A stretch of 64,000 bases of DNA from Chryseomicrobium palamuruense (lineage in GTDB: Bacteria > Bacillota > Bacilli > Bacillales_A > Planococcaceae), in contig NZ_JBHSEF010000026.1 of NCBI RefSeq assembly GCF_042649045.1, forward strand, positions 62,001 to 126,000, read 5' to 3'. Below the pieces are notes generated by a model that searched no databases, had not been told where the DNA came from, and was given only the letters and a program-made list of their open reading frames with translations. Made by a program: the position numbers and the translations under genes. How positions within the stretch are numbered: the stretch's first letter is position 1; every line of letters begins with the position of its first letter. Shown here one piece after another: positions 34,043 through 42,835 of the stretch.

Positions 34043-36670
34043 GTGTCCAAACAAAAAATCGTGTTAGTCGATGGCAACAGCCTTGCGTACCGTGCATTCT
34101 TTGCATTGCCTTTACTGACCAATGACCAAGGGATTCACACGAACGCAACATATGGATTTACGATGATGCTTCAAAAAATAGTGGAAGATGAAAATCCATC
34201 CCATGTGTTAATTGCATGGGATGCTGGTAAGACGACATTCCGCCATGCGACATTTAAAGAATATAAGGGCGGACGACAAAAGACGCCACCTGAACTCTCG
34301 GAACAATTTTCATACATTCGAAAACTTGTCGATGCGTACAACATCACTCAGTATGAACTCGAACAATACGAAGCCGATGACATTATCGGAACACTCTCCA
34401 AAAAAGCAGAAGAGCAAGACTTTGAAGTGGTCGTCATTAGCGGAGATAAAGATTTGACTCAGCTAGCAAGTGACCGAACGACTGTCCAGATTACTCGCAA
34501 AGGGATTACGGACCTTGAAATTTATACGCCTGCACATATCCAAGAGAAATACGGCTTAACGCCACTCCAAATCATCGACATGAAAGGATTCATGGGAGAT
34601 GCATCCGATAACATACCGGGTGTACCGGGAGTTGGGGAGAAGACTGCCATTAAATTGTTAGTGGCTCACGAAAGTGTTGAAGGCGTGTATGAAAATATCG
34701 ACGCGATGAAACCATCGAAGATGAAAGAAAAGCTTGTCGAAAACGAAGAACTCGCACATATCAGCAAACAACTCGCCACAATTGAACGGGACGCACCACT
34801 AACAATAGCAATAGATGACCTTACGTATGCGGGACCGAATATGGAAGAGGTGCATGCACTTTGGCAACAACTTCAGTTTAAAACACTTCTTGAGAAATCA
34901 GACTTCGCAACAGATACAAAAGAGATGGAAGCCATTTCTTACGAAGTGATTACGACATGGACACCGGAACATTTTAAGGAAGACATGGCTCTTCACATCG
35001 AATTGTTCGCAGAACATTATCACACGGCGGATGTACTGGCGGTTGCCGTCTTAACAGATAAAAAAGCGTACGTAATGGAGGGAAGCACGTCTTTTGAGCA
35101 ACCAGCTTTTATCGAGTGGCTGAAGGATGAAACGAAAGCCAAGCGCTGCTATGATGTGAAGGCATTCCAAGCAGTTGCCAAACGATTTGGTAGCGAATTA
35201 AACGGAGCGTCATTTGATATGTTACTCGCTGCATATATTTCGGATCCATCGATATCGTCATCGCAAGATTTGTCGGCACTGTCGAAAGCTTTTGGCTACA
35301 TGGAAGTGGACGGAGATGAAGCGGTATTTGGAAAAGGGGCGAAGAAAAAAGTTCCTGAAGCAGATGCTTTATTCACTCACACGGTTCGTAAAGCAGCTGC
35401 CGTGTGGCATTTAGAATCAACGATTGAAGCGAAATTAAAAGAAAATCAGCAATACGAACTCTATCATGAACTCGAACTTCCATTAGCGAGTGTATTAGGG
35501 GAAATGGAGTCGTTTGGTATACGTGTCGACAACGGTACACTGGAAGAGATGGGCTCTGAACTTAAAGGCCGCCTTGAAGAAATAGAGGCACATATTCACA
35601 AATTAGCAGGTGAAGAGTTCAATATTAATTCACCAAAGCAATTAGGTGTTATTTTATTTGAAAAACTTGGATTGCCAGCCCTCAAAAAGACGAAAACAGG
35701 GTACTCCACAGCAGCTGATGTTCTTGAAAAGCTTCAAGGCAAACATGAAATTATCGAGCATATTTTACTATACCGTCAACTTGGAAAACTTCAGTCAACG
35801 TACATTGAAGGTCTGTTAAAAGAAATTCACAAGGACGGAAAAGTGCATACCCGTTATCAGCAAGCTCTCACATCGACCGGACGACTAAGTTCGATACACC
35901 CGAACTTGCAAAATATCCCGATTCGTATTGAAGAAGGTCGGAAAATCCGGAAAGCCTTTGTGCCTTCAGAAAAGAACTGGGTATTATTTGCTGCCGATTA
36001 CTCTCAGATCGAGCTTCGTGTAATGGCTCATATGTCGCAAGATGAAAAGCTCATGGCTGCATTTAAAGAAGATAGAGATATCCACACGCAAACAGCGGTT
36101 GATGTCTTTGGTGTGTCACCTGATGATGTGACACCGAATATGCGCCGAGCAGCAAAAGCGGTTAACTTTGGAATTATTTATGGCATCAGTGATTACGGTC
36201 TTTCGCAGAGTTTAAATATTACACGAAAAGAAGCCGCTGAATTCATTGAAAACTACTTAACCAGCTTTCCTGGGGTGAAACGATTTATGGACGCCGCAAT
36301 CCAAAGTGCAAAAGAAAAAGGATACGTTACGACCATAATGAATCGTCGTCGCTATTTGCCTGAGATCACAAGTTCGAATTTCAATTTAAGAGCTTTTGCA
36401 GAACGGACGGCCATGAATACACCCATTCAAGGCAGTGCCGCCGATATCATTAAAAAAGCGATGATTGATATGGATAAAGAACTAGAAGAACGCGGTTTGA
36501 AAACAAAAATGCTCCTTCAAGTTCACGATGAATTAATATTTGAAGTACCTCATCATGAACTTGCCATTATTGAAGAGCTCGTACCACGTGTGATGGAGCA
36601 GGCAGTAGAATTGTCTGTTCCTTTGAAAGCAGATTTTGCGCACGGAGATACCTGGTACGATACGAAGTAA
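34043..36670 (+). CDS. polA: DNA polymerase I
   Basis: Family A polymerase for Okazaki fragment processing and repair, 875 residues. The N-terminal 5' nuclease (about 1-290) shows VDGNSLAYRAFFALP and GDASDNIPGVPGVG; the middle 3'-5' exonuclease-like domain lacks its D-x-E residues, as in Bacillus, so no proofreading; the polymerase domain has ADYSQIELRVMAH and LLQVHDELIFE. I chose GTG at 34043 (MSKQKIVLVDGN) since AAGGAG lies 8 bases before it; GTG at 34034 overlaps the site. It begins the polA-mutM-coaE operon. Confidence 0.96.
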   Translation: MSKQKIVLVDGNSLAYRAFFALPLLTNDQGIHTNATYGFTMMLQKIVEDENPSHVLIAWDAGKTTFRHATFKEYKGGRQKTPPELSEQFSYIRKLVDAYNITQYELEQYEADDIIGTLSKKAEEQDFEVVVISGDKDLTQLASDRTTVQITRKGITDLEIYTPAHIQEKYGLTPLQIIDMKGFMGDASDNIPGVPGVGEKTAIKLLVAHESVEGVYENIDAMKPSKMKEKLVENEELAHISKQLATIERDAPLTIAIDDLTYAGPNMEEVHALWQQLQFKTLLEKSDFATDTKEMEAISYEVITTWTPEHFKEDMALHIELFAEHYHTADVLAVAVLTDKKAYVMEGSTSFEQPAFIEWLKDETKAKRCYDVKAFQAVAKRFGSELNGASFDMLLAAYISDPSISSSQDLSALSKAFGYMEVDGDEAVFGKGAKKKVPEADALFTHTVRKAAAVWHLESTIEAKLKENQQYELYHELELPLASVLGEMESFGIRVDNGTLEEMGSELKGRLEEIEAHIHKLAGEEFNINSPKQLGVILFEKLGLPALKKTKTGYSTAADVLEKLQGKHEIIEHILLYRQLGKLQSTYIEGLLKEIHKDGKVHTRYQQALTSTGRLSSIHPNLQNIPIRIEEGRKIRKAFVPSEKNWVLFAADYSQIELRVMAHMSQDEKLMAAFKEDRDIHTQTAVDVFGVSPDDVTPNMRRAAKAVNFGIIYGISDYGLSQSLNITRKEAAEFIENYLTSFPGVKRFMDAAIQSAKEKGYVTTIMNRRRYLPEITSSNFNLRAFAERTAMNTPIQGSAADIIKKAMIDMDKELEERGLKTKMLLQVHDELIFEVPHHELAIIEELVPRVMEQAVELSVPLKADFAHGDTWYDTK

Positions 36671-36682
36671 GGAGGGCATATT

Positions 36683-37555
36683 ATGCCAGAATTACCGGAG
36701 GTAGAAGGGGTCGTTGAGTCCCTTCGACCTTTTGTTATTGATCAAACAATTGAAGAAGTGGAAGTTTCGAAACAACTTTTAGTGAGCCATGAAGCGGGAA
36801 AAGCAGCCATTATTAAAGGGTGTTCACCTGAAGAACTCATACGTGAGCTACCTGGCTACCGCATTACTGCACTGACTCGGAAATCGAAATATATGTACTT
36901 TGCGTTGCAGCGTAAAAATGAAGAAGCACTGCTTGTTGGTCATTTAGGAATGACAGGAGCTTGGTTTCCAGTTGAAACGGAAGAAGCTATACAAGAAGAT
37001 AAATTTCGTAAGCATATCCACGTAAAATTGAGATTGTCCGGAGGCTACTGGCTCATCTATTCTGATATTCGTCGTTTCGGGGAATTACGGCTTTTACAGC
37101 AAGAAGCGGATTATCCGCCGCTCCTGCAGATGGCACCCGAACCGTTTACGGAAGAAGGGCGCCAACATTACCTCTCGATGTCAGAAATTGCAAAATACAG
37201 AAATAAACCAGTCAAAGGATTTATTATGGATGGCCATGTGTTGTCCGGCTGTGGAAATATATATGCGACCGAAGCGTTATTCCGGATGAAGATTCACCCG
37301 AACCGAAAAGTAGCACGCATCTCTAAATCTCGACTAAATGCTTTATATGACACTATTGTGGATGTGTTGAACGAAGGTATTGCGCGCGGCGGAAGTAGTA
37401 TTTCGGATTACCGCAACGTCAATGGTGGAGCCGGAAGTATGCAGCATTTCTTGCAAATGTACGGGAAGAAGATGTGCTCAACATGTCTTACAGAGACAAA
37501 ACAACTCATCATTGCTGGACGAACATCCACATATTGTCCAAAATGTCAGCGTTAG
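36683..37555 (+). CDS. mutM: formamidopyrimidine-DNA glycosylase
   Basis: Removes oxidised purines such as 8-oxoguanine and cleaves the abasic site. The 290-residue protein begins MPELPEVE, with Pro2 as catalytic nucleophile and Glu3, has the conserved Lys in LVGHLGMTGAW, and ends with the zinc finger CSTCLTETKQLI...YCPKCQR. GGAGGG lies 8 bases before the ATG; it follows polA by 12 bases and precedes coaE by 10. Confidence 0.97.
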   Translation: MPELPEVEGVVESLRPFVIDQTIEEVEVSKQLLVSHEAGKAAIIKGCSPEELIRELPGYRITALTRKSKYMYFALQRKNEEALLVGHLGMTGAWFPVETEEAIQEDKFRKHIHVKLRLSGGYWLIYSDIRRFGELRLLQQEADYPPLLQMAPEPFTEEGRQHYLSMSEIAKYRNKPVKGFIMDGHVLSGCGNIYATEALFRMKIHPNRKVARISKSRLNALYDTIVDVLNEGIARGGSSISDYRNVNGGAGSMQHFLQMYGKKMCSTCLTETKQLIIAGRTSTYCPKCQR

Positions 37556-37565
37556 GAGGGTTCGT

Positions 37566-38168
37566 ATGATTGTAGGACTAACAGGAAGCATTGCGACCGG
37601 TAAAAGCACAGTGGCCAATAGGTTAAAGGAACTTGGGTTGCCGATCGTTGATGCGGATGTAGTGGCGCGCCTGGTGGTGGAACCTGGTTCTAAGACGCTT
37701 ACCGCAATCCATAAGGTATTTGGTGACGAGGCACTCTTATCAGACGGCTCAATGAACCGTGAAGGAATTGGTCGACAAATCTTTGGCGACAAAGAAAAAA
37801 GAGACAAATTGAATGCGATTATCCATCCTGCGATTCGACAAGAGATGTTGCGTCAGCGAGATGAACATGTCGCTGCAGGAGAATCAATTGTGGTTATGGA
37901 TATTCCATTGTTGTTTGAAAGCCAGCTTCAGCATTTTGTTGACCGAATTCTTGTAGTGGGAACGTCTGAAGAAACTCAGATAAAGCGACTCATGAAGCGG
38001 AACGATTTTTCTCATGAGGATGCTTTGCAGCGGATCCAGTCTCAAATTCCGGTTCGTGAAAAAATGGATCAAGCCGATGACGTATTGTTAAATGAAGGTT
38101 CCGTCCAAGAACTTTATGAAAAAGTGGATGAACTTGTCGCTACTTGGAAAGCTCAGCTTTCAGAATAG
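37566..38168 (+). CDS. coaE: dephospho-CoA kinase
   Basis: Last step of coenzyme A synthesis: phosphorylates the 3'-OH of dephospho-CoA. The 200-residue protein has the P-loop GLTGSIATGKST at residues 4-15, the DADVVAR motif and VVMDIPLLFE. The start is ATG 37566 after TTAGGAGGG; the frame is open much further upstream within mutM but without a start signal. No terminator is visible before gapB. Confidence 0.96.
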   Translation: MIVGLTGSIATGKSTVANRLKELGLPIVDADVVARLVVEPGSKTLTAIHKVFGDEALLSDGSMNREGIGRQIFGDKEKRDKLNAIIHPAIRQEMLRQRDEHVAAGESIVVMDIPLLFESQLQHFVDRILVVGTSEETQIKRLMKRNDFSHEDALQRIQSQIPVREKMDQADDVLLNEGSVQELYEKVDELVATWKAQLSE

Positions 38169-38216
38169 TTGAACATTATTTCAAAATCTCAATTAGAGTA
38201 CCTAATAGCAGTTAAT

Positions 38217-38227
38217 GTGTTATACTA
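38217..38227 (+). promoter_or_regulatory. CcpN-like box overlapping the gapB extended -10
   Basis: TGTGTTATACT fits the CcpN consensus TRTGHYATAYW, as I recall it, at every position, and also contains an extended -10 (TGTTATACT). CcpN represses gapB on glycolytic carbon in Bacillus subtilis. Confidence 0.6.
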
Positions 38228-38248
38228 ATTCCGTAAGTTTGTGAAACA

Positions 38249-38259
38249 GTATCACATAG
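38249..38259 (-). promoter_or_regulatory. second CcpN-like box, inverted
   Basis: Read on the minus strand, TATGTGATACT matches TRTGHYATAYW with one mismatch. It lies 32 bases downstream of the first box, in the gapB leader. Confidence 0.45.
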
Positions 38260-38280
38260 TTAATGGGAGGAAATTTTTCA

Positions 38281-39300
38281 ATGACAGCTTCTATCGCGAT
38301 TAATGGATTTGGACGTATCGGACGTATGGTATTTCGCCAGGCAATCTTACAAGACGAGTTATCAATTGTAGCGATCAATGCAAGTTACCCAGTAGAAACA
38401 TTGGCACATTTAATTAAATTTGATTCTGTACATGGTCCTTTCCAAGGGGAAGTAGTGACAGAAGAAAATGCGCTTGTGGTAAATGGTAAGCGCATACAAA
38501 TTGTTAACGACCGCAATCCTGCCGCTTTACCTTGGAAGGAACTAGGTGTGGATATCGTGATTGAGGCAACTGGAAAATTCAATGAACGTTCTGGCGCTGC
38601 GCTTCATTTAGAAGCAGGTGCAAAGAAAGTTATTTTAACGGCTCCAGGAAAAAATGAAGATATCACAGTGGTACTCGGTGTCAACGACGATCAATTGGAT
38701 ATCGAAAAACATGATGTGATCTCGAATGCGAGCTGTACAACAAACTGTTTAGCACCTGTTGCCAAAGTGTTGCATGATGAGTTTGGTATCGTGAACGGTT
38801 TGATGACGACAGTCCATGCGTATACAAATGACCAAAATAACTTAGATAATCCCCATAAAGACCTTCGCCGTGCTCGTGCATGTGCACAGTCAATCATTCC
38901 GACGTCAACTGGAGCAGCAAAAGCTTTAACGCTTGTACTTCCAGAATTGAAAGGGAAGATGCACGGAATGGCGCTTCGCGTGCCGACTCCAAACGTCTCT
39001 CTTGTCGATTTAGTAGTTGATCTTGAGCGTGACGTAACAGTAGAAGAAGTGAACGAAGCGTTCGAAAAAGCAGCGAATGGCGCGATGAACGGCATTTTAG
39101 CGATTACTAATGATCCATTGGTGTCGATTGACTTTAACACAACTACGACTTCCGCTACAGTCGACGGGTTAACAACGATGGTGATCGGCGACCGTAAAGT
39201 GAAAGTTCTTGCATGGTATGACAATGAGTGGGGCTATTCTGCTCGCGTGATTGACTTGACGAAAAAAGTAGCGAAATCGTTATCTGCTATTACAGCCTAA
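38281..39300 (+). CDS. gapB: glyceraldehyde-3-phosphate dehydrogenase, gluconeogenic GapB type
   Basis: A 339-residue GAPDH with the catalytic Cys in ASCTTNCLAPVAKV. At the cofactor site, AINASYPVETLAHL lacks the Asp found in NAD-specific GapA and matches GapB, which prefers NADP and works in gluconeogenesis. I chose ATG 38281 because GGGAGG lies 12 bases upstream; an in-frame ATG at 38263 overlaps that site. It is followed by speD as in Bacillus, but with a separate promoter and a terminator between. Confidence 0.95.
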   Translation: MTASIAINGFGRIGRMVFRQAILQDELSIVAINASYPVETLAHLIKFDSVHGPFQGEVVTEENALVVNGKRIQIVNDRNPAALPWKELGVDIVIEATGKFNERSGAALHLEAGAKKVILTAPGKNEDITVVLGVNDDQLDIEKHDVISNASCTTNCLAPVAKVLHDEFGIVNGLMTTVHAYTNDQNNLDNPHKDLRRARACAQSIIPTSTGAAKALTLVLPELKGKMHGMALRVPTPNVSLVDLVVDLERDVTVEEVNEAFEKAANGAMNGILAITNDPLVSIDFNTTTTSATVDGLTTMVIGDRKVKVLAWYDNEWGYSARVIDLTKKVAKSLSAITA

Positions 39301-39315
39301 TTGATTTTCGTAAGC

Positions 39316-39342
39316 TCCCTCTTTTTATGAGAGGGATTTTTT
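39316..39342 (+). terminator. intrinsic terminator after gapB
   Basis: TCCCTCT (39316-39322) / AGAGGGA (39330-39336) followed by a T7 run. Confidence 0.85.
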
Positions 39343-39362
39343 TATGTATTTTTAAAATTCTA

Positions 39363-39391
39363 TTGCAATTCGTACCCTACCATCCTATAAT
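39363..39391 (+). promoter_or_regulatory. sigma-A promoter of speD
   Basis: TTGCAA (39363-39368), 17-base spacer, perfect TATAAT (39386-39391). The predicted start near 39398 gives a leader of about 105 nt before the TTG start codon. Confidence 0.75.
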
Positions 39392-39397
39392 GAAATT

Positions 39398-39503
39398 CGT
39401 GCTTATTGCACCGGCTACTTAAAGGGTTAGGACCTCTTTGGACTAACTTTCCCCCGTGGTAGTCACTTTGATTAAAAATTCCAGTCAAAGGGGGAAACGG
39501 ACA
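39398..39503 (+). promoter_or_regulatory. structured speD leader with SD-sequestering helix (candidate riboswitch)
   Basis: The leader can fold into GTGC/GCAC (39399-39411), GGCTAC (39413-39418) with GTAGTC (39459-39464) and GTTAG/CTAAC (39426-39430, 39443-39447). In addition TTTCCCCC (39448-39455) is fully complementary to GGGGGAAA (39490-39497), which is the ribosome binding site, and CTTTGA/TCAAAG (39466-39471, 39485-39490) nests within. This arrangement suggests translational control, perhaps by S-adenosylmethionine or a polyamine. The pairings are seen; ligand and function are not known. Confidence 0.5.
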
Positions 39504-39878
39504 TTGGAAACAATCGGACGTCACATCATTGCGGAACTATGGGAATGTGATTTTGACAAGTTGAATGATATGGACTTCATCGAGCGTACATTCGTGGATG
39601 CAGCACTGAAATCAGGTGCGGAAGTTCGTGAAGTGGCTTTCCACAAATTTGCACCACAAGGTGTAAGTGGAGTCGTCATCATTTCTGAGTCACACTTAAC
39701 GATTCATAGTTTTCCGGAACATGGCTATGCAAGTATCGATGTGTATACTTGTGGAGACCTGGATCCAACAATCGCTGCAGGATATATCGCAGATGCATTG
39801 AATGCCAAGACGCGCGAAGTCATGGAACTTCCACGTGGTATGGGCCCAGTCGCAGCCAAATCACTACAAACTGTTTAA
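39504..39878 (+). CDS. speD: S-adenosylmethionine decarboxylase proenzyme
   Basis: Makes decarboxylated SAM, the aminopropyl donor for spermidine. The 124-residue class 1B proenzyme cleaves itself at the Glu-Ser bond in IISESHLTIHSFPEHG, generating the pyruvoyl group. The start is TTG at 39504 (METIGRHIIAELW), which matches the Bacillus N-terminus; AAAGGGGG lies about 9 bases before it. A GTG at 39456 in frame lies in the structured leader and is rejected. A terminator follows. Confidence 0.94.
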   Translation: METIGRHIIAELWECDFDKLNDMDFIERTFVDAALKSGAEVREVAFHKFAPQGVSGVVIISESHLTIHSFPEHGYASIDVYTCGDLDPTIAAGYIADALNAKTREVMELPRGMGPVAAKSLQTV

Positions 39879-39881
39879 ACC

Positions 39882-39911
39882 AAAGCAGAGGGAACTCCCC
39901 CTCTGCTTTTT
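39882..39911 (+). terminator. intrinsic terminator after speD
   Basis: AAAGCAGAGGG (39882-39892) / CCCTCTGCTTT (39898-39908), then TTTC. Confidence 0.87.
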
Positions 39912-39983
39912 CTTATGGATGGGTGCAGAAGCCCCTAAACTTTAGTATAATGAATGAAATACGAGCATATAGGAGCGTTTACT

Positions 39984-40454
39984 ATGAGATGTCCTTCCTG
40001 CCAATACAATGGCACGAAAGTAGTCGATTCTCGTCCGGTGGATGAAAACAAATCTATTCGTAGACGACGAGAATGCGAGCAATGCGGATTTCGCTTTACG
40101 ACATTTGAAAAAGTAGAGGAAACCCCGTTGATAGTTGTGAAAAAAGATGGCTCTCGCGAAGAGTTCAGTCGAGAGAAAGTGTTACGTGGACTGATCCGAG
40201 CGTGTGAAAAACGTCCAGTCACCTTAGAACAATTAGAAGAAATCGTCTTTACAATCGAAAAGGAATTACGGCGCATGGGCAATTCGGAAATCAAATCAGA
40301 ACAAGTCGGCGAAAAAGTCATGGACAAACTAGCCGCTGTGGATGAAGTCGCGTATGTTCGATTTGCGTCGGTGTATCGACAGTTTAAAGATATAAACGTA
40401 TTCATGGAAGAAGTAAAGGAAATTCTGAAACGGAATCCTTCTTCACACGATTAA
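39984..40454 (+). CDS. nrdR: transcriptional repressor NrdR
   Basis: ATP/dATP-sensing repressor of ribonucleotide reductase genes. The 156-residue protein has an N-terminal zinc ribbon (CPSCQYNGTKVVDSR and CEQCGFRFTTFE) and an ATP-cone domain (about 49-139). I chose ATG 39984, where the protein starts MRCPSC, with AGGAG upstream. It is followed by dnaB after 12 bases, the conserved nrdR-dnaB-dnaI cluster. Confidence 0.96.
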   Translation: MRCPSCQYNGTKVVDSRPVDENKSIRRRRECEQCGFRFTTFEKVEETPLIVVKKDGSREEFSREKVLRGLIRACEKRPVTLEQLEEIVFTIEKELRRMGNSEIKSEQVGEKVMDKLAAVDEVAYVRFASVYRQFKDINVFMEEVKEILKRNPSSHD

Positions 40455-40466
40455 GGAGGAAAGCCG

Positions 40467-41792
40467 ATGCTGCGTAATGAATTGCAACCGATGGATGCGT
40501 TTCGCACCTCTACGGCTGCCCCAGTTACAAGTCAACATTTACAAACGGTCACGCTTCTTTACCAACCATTGATTGGTGCTGAGGCATTTACACTCTATCA
40601 ACAACTATGGACCATGCATGATGACATGAAAGAAGAGCATGCTCATTATGCACTGATGAACGCGTTATCTCTTCCGATTCAGCGGATTTTTGAAGCGCGC
40701 GCTCACTTAGAGGCGATCGGTCTACTCAGAACATGGCGAAAAGGAAACGATGACCGCACGTTTTATTACGAAGTGCAATGTCCACTCGCTCCTCATGCAT
40801 TTTTTGCAGACCCACTGCTTTCCATTTTCCTATGGAATAAAGTAGGAGACCATATGTATCAACAACTTGAAAAACGTTTTTCCCGTGATACGTCGTGGCA
40901 AAACAACGCCAAAGAACTCACCCGTAGCTTCACTGACGTGTTCCAGCCGAATTTAAAAATGGCAAAGACCACAACATCTAAAAGATCTTCTATAAAAACA
41001 AGTTACGATTTTGACTATGATTTTGATTTTGACTTATTGCTAGAAGGGTTAAACGAGCATCTGTTGCCTCGAAAACTATTAACTGCCGACGTCAGAAAGA
41101 TGATTGCCAAACTTGCTTTTCTCTATGCATATTCGCCGTTAGATATGCAAAAGATCATTTTACTTGCAGTTGATGATCCGTCCACGATTTCGCTCGAACG
41201 ATTAAAAAAGTCATGTGAACACTACTTTAAATTGAAGGCAGAACAACCCGTTGCTATTCAATCAGTGGTTACGAAAAAACAAGATGTGGTTGTACTCGAA
41301 TCTGTTCCGGAGAAAATGCCTTCTATTTCAAAAGAACAAGAACTGCTCACATACTTAGAGACGTCGGCCCCTGTTGACGTGTTGCGAGATGTGGCAGGAG
41401 GGAAGGAACCTTTTCCTGCAGATGTAGAACTAGTAAACCGCTTTGTGACTGTCTACGACATGCCTGTCGGTGTCGTGAATGTATTGATTCAATATGTGAT
41501 GCTGCGAACAGATATGAAATTGACGAAAACCTTTGCGGAGAAGATTGCTTCCCACTGGGCACGTAAGCAAGTCAAAGGTGCGAAAGAAGCCATGGAACTT
41601 GCCCGCAAAGAGCATGAACAGTATATGAAATGGAAGTCTGGAGAGACGAAGTCTTCCACTCCAGTGAAACGACAAGAAAAAGTACCTGAATGGTTTTATA
41701 AAAAAGAACAGCCAGTGGTGGAGGAATCTCCGGATATTGAAGCGGAACGTCAACGACTGCTTGCTGAAATCAGTGCAACGAAAGGCCGGTGA
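40467..41792 (+). CDS. dnaB: primosomal membrane-attachment protein DnaB (Firmicutes)
   Basis: Helicase-loading factor of Gram-positive bacteria, not the helicase itself; works with DnaD and DnaI at the origin and at restarting forks. The 441-residue protein has two DnaB/DnaD-type domains (about 1-120 and 290-380) joined by a variable linker with acidic/aromatic YDFDYDFDFD near residues 175-185. AAGGAGG precedes the ATG. It overlaps the extended dnaI frame, with dnaI beginning 6 bases after its stop. Confidence 0.9.
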   Translation: MLRNELQPMDAFRTSTAAPVTSQHLQTVTLLYQPLIGAEAFTLYQQLWTMHDDMKEEHAHYALMNALSLPIQRIFEARAHLEAIGLLRTWRKGNDDRTFYYEVQCPLAPHAFFADPLLSIFLWNKVGDHMYQQLEKRFSRDTSWQNNAKELTRSFTDVFQPNLKMAKTTTSKRSSIKTSYDFDYDFDFDLLLEGLNEHLLPRKLLTADVRKMIAKLAFLYAYSPLDMQKIILLAVDDPSTISLERLKKSCEHYFKLKAEQPVAIQSVVTKKQDVVVLESVPEKMPSISKEQELLTYLETSAPVDVLRDVAGGKEPFPADVELVNRFVTVYDMPVGVVNVLIQYVMLRTDMKLTKTFAEKIASHWARKQVKGAKEAMELARKEHEQYMKWKSGETKSSTPVKRQEKVPEWFYKKEQPVVEESPDIEAERQRLLAEISATKGR

Positions 41793-41797
41793 TCTCC

Positions 41798-42739
41798 ATG
41801 GAACCTATAAACCAAACTTTGCGACGGATGATTAAAAACCCTTCGTTCTCAGCTCGCATGGAAGAAATGAAGAATGAAGTTCTAGCAAATCGTGATGTGC
41901 AAGCTTTTCTTGAAGCGCATGCAGAAGAAGTCACGCCGGCTGTTTTAGAGACAAGTTTAAGTAAGCTCTACGAATTCATTGAGCAGACGCACGATTGCCA
42001 AGGGTGTCCGAGTGTCGCTCAATGTCAGAACCTAATGAACGGGTACGAACCTAAACTTGTGATGGGAAGAGGTCGAATTGAGATTGATTACCTACGTTGC
42101 CGTCAAGGTCGAGTGGAAGACGAACGGAAATCCATCACGTCTCTGATTAAGAGCATGCACATGCCAAAAGATGTTTTACAAGCATCATTTGCGGATGTGG
42201 ATTTAACGGATGGTTCGCGAGTGCTTGCGCTTCGAGGAGCGAAGAACTTCATTGATCAGTTCGATCAGTCACATACTTTACCAACAAAAGGGTTGTTCTT
42301 ACACGGCCCATTTGGTGTAGGTAAATCTTATTTTCTTGGTGCCATTGCAAATGAGCTTGCAGACCGACAGATAGCTACCGTGCTCGTATATGTACCAGAG
42401 TTTTTACGGGAGATGCGTCAGTCGATTGCGGAAAACTCACTCGCTGAAAAAATGGAGATGGTGAAAAATGCACCAGTTTTGATGTTAGATGATCTTGGAG
42501 CAGAAACGATGTCTAGCTGGACGCGTGATGATGTCATCGGTACCATCTTGCAACATCGAATGGCCCAGCAACTGCCGACATTTATCTCATCAAATTTTGA
42601 TTATAGTGATTTGCAACATCACTTTACGACAACTCAAAAAGGCGAGAAAGAACCTGTCAAAGCAGGACGTCTGATGGAACGAATTAAAGCTCTAACGATT
42701 CCCATGACTCTTAAAGGGAAGAACTGGCGAGAAAGTTAA
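41798..42739 (+). CDS. dnaI: primosomal protein DnaI (helicase loader)
   Basis: AAA+ ATPase that loads the replicative helicase. The 313-residue protein has an N-terminal helicase-binding domain with a zinc-binding cluster (CQGCPSVAQC near residue 69), then the AAA+ core with Walker A GPFGVGKS and Walker B LMLDDLGAE. ATG at 41798 (MEPINQTLRR) matches Bacillus; the ribosome binding site is weak (AAAGG), suggesting coupling to dnaB. Its final codons lie inside the terminator hairpin. Confidence 0.94.
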   Translation: MEPINQTLRRMIKNPSFSARMEEMKNEVLANRDVQAFLEAHAEEVTPAVLETSLSKLYEFIEQTHDCQGCPSVAQCQNLMNGYEPKLVMGRGRIEIDYLRCRQGRVEDERKSITSLIKSMHMPKDVLQASFADVDLTDGSRVLALRGAKNFIDQFDQSHTLPTKGLFLHGPFGVGKSYFLGAIANELADRQIATVLVYVPEFLREMRQSIAENSLAEKMEMVKNAPVLMLDDLGAETMSSWTRDDVIGTILQHRMAQQLPTFISSNFDYSDLQHHFTTTQKGEKEPVKAGRLMERIKALTIPMTLKGKNWRES

Positions 42740-42759
42740 TAAACTTTCTCGCTTTTTTT
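42727..42759 (+). terminator. intrinsic terminator embedding the dnaI stop codon
   Basis: GCGAGAAAGTT (42727-42737) / AACTTTCTCGC (42742-42752), 4-base loop, then T7. The left arm and loop carry the end of dnaI. Confidence 0.9.
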
Positions 42760-42760
42760 G

Positions 42761-42789
42761 TTGATTTTCATTCTCAATGAAGCTATACT
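42761..42789 (+). promoter_or_regulatory. sigma-A promoter of the iron transporter gene
   Basis: TTGATT (42761-42766) and TATACT (42784-42789) with 17-base spacing. A Fur-like box covers the -35 region. Confidence 0.7.
42762..42776. promoter_or_regulatory. Fur-like box 1 (weaker)
   Basis: TGATTTTCATTCTCA matches the 7-1-7 Fur consensus TGATAATNATTATCA with three mismatches and overlaps the -35 box. Confidence 0.55.
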
Positions 42790-42801
42790 AAAACATGGGA
42801 A

Positions 42802-42816
42802 TGAAAATCATTATCA
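42802..42816. promoter_or_regulatory. Fur box 2
   Basis: TGAAAATCATTATCA differs from the 7-1-7 Fur consensus at one position. It sits a few bases after the predicted transcription start, ideal for iron-dependent repression. Confidence 0.8.
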
Positions 42817-42835
42817 ATTATAAAGGAGCTAAACA

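Noticed and set aside
38241..38257. TGTGAAACAGTATCACA as a Rex or CRP-type site
   Set aside because: The half-sites TGTGA/TCACA are 7 apart rather than 6, so neither consensus fits; the CcpN reading explains the right half better.
38691..39224. 177-codon antisense open frame within gapB
   Set aside because: Shadow of a highly conserved gene; composition is Ser/Thr/Arg-rich as expected for an antisense frame, with no start signal.
39456..39503. GTG at 39456 as the speD start
   Set aside because: It adds 16 residues absent from the family and lies in the structured leader, upstream of the real ribosome binding site.
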